Source: Candidatus Hodarchaeota archaeon (GTDB lineage: Archaea > Asgardarchaeota > Heimdallarchaeia > Hodarchaeales > Hodarchaeaceae). From it: DNA of 50,829 bases. Position 1 is the first letter of the stretch. Each line of letters opens with the position of its first letter. The DNA is taken from contig JAEOTC010000086.1 of the NCBI GenBank assembly GCA_016840035.1, forward strand, positions 1-50,829, in the 5' to 3' direction. Positions 50,807 through 50,829 of this stretch are shown piece by piece. The notes under the pieces were generated by a model. It did no database searches, was not told where the DNA came from, and worked only from the letters and a program-made list of their open reading frames with translations. The translations under genes were made by a program, and so were the position numbers.

Positions 50807-50829
50807 CTCATTAATAAATTCTAAACCAA

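Noticed and set aside
1..50829. CRISPR array, tRNA, rRNA or intact insertion sequence
   Set aside because: No regular spaced repeats, cloverleaf sequences, rRNA motifs, or transposase genes were seen when reading the intergenic regions and translations.

Overview
The window is most consistent with a low-GC Asgard archaeon (Heimdall/Loki-like); I cannot place it more precisely. The signs are a Rab/Ras-like small GTPase, two Rag/Gtr-like GTPases (one with a C-terminal roadblock-like domain), a RING-like zinc protein, long TPR proteins, many exported proteins ending in one membrane helix plus a short basic tail, and mixed ATG/GTG/TTG starts with occasional Shine-Dalgarno sequences. I saw no tRNA, rRNA, CRISPR array or intact insertion sequence. 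About 29 protein genes, one probable microprotein and several repeat or regulatory elements are described.

Layout. 1-2.0 kb: RING-like protein (probably cut by the window edge), Ras-like GTPase, small membrane-anchored surface protein. 2.3-8.3 kb: TPR protein, then a large LamG/parallel-beta-helix cell-surface protein. 8.5-11.4 kb: MFS transporter and LVIVD beta-propeller protein, which share an upstream element. 11.6-21.1 kb: the most unusual block, a 2120-residue surface receptor-like protein with about eleven ~98-residue repeats, one membrane helix and a cytoplasmic domain resembling a longin fold. It lies just downstream of a RagA-like GTPase, and a second Rag/Arf-like GTPase with a putative ubiquitin-like C-terminus diverges from it. 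21.5-27.7 kb: two related ~500-residue putative regulators flanking a squalene-cyclase-like protein, a membrane protein and an SRPBCC protein. 27.7-32.4 kb: microprotein, APH-type kinase, PhzF isomerase, exported amidohydrolase, Cys-motif membrane protein, YbjQ protein. 32.6-36.6 kb: two exported proteins and an orphan FtsX-type permease. 36.7-41.8 kb: three GNAT acetyltransferases (one fused to an OB fold) and two translationally coupled APH-type kinases. 41.9-45.4 kb: exported protein plus a membrane-anchored peptide-binding protein overlapping a membrane-tethered winged-helix regulator; a repeated 18-bp motif lies upstream of both transcription units. 45.8-49.7 kb: deoxynucleoside kinase, CYTH phosphohydrolase, MazG, and a HerA/DUF87-type ATPase. 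49.7-50.8 kb: coiled-coil winged-helix protein running off the window.

Two candidate systems stand out. First, a possible archaeal surface-sensor to Rag-GTPase module (11.6-21.1 kb), where a giant transmembrane protein may present a longin-like domain to a co-directional Rag-like GTPase. Second, a possible peptide-sensing circuit (41.9-45.5 kb), where an anchored oligopeptide-binding protein without transporter subunits is coupled to a membrane-bound DNA-binding protein and a shared promoter motif. Both rest on sequence reading alone. A four-copy dispersed intergenic repeat (about 50-150 bp, all in one orientation within the first 10 kb) is a third item not explained by the genes.
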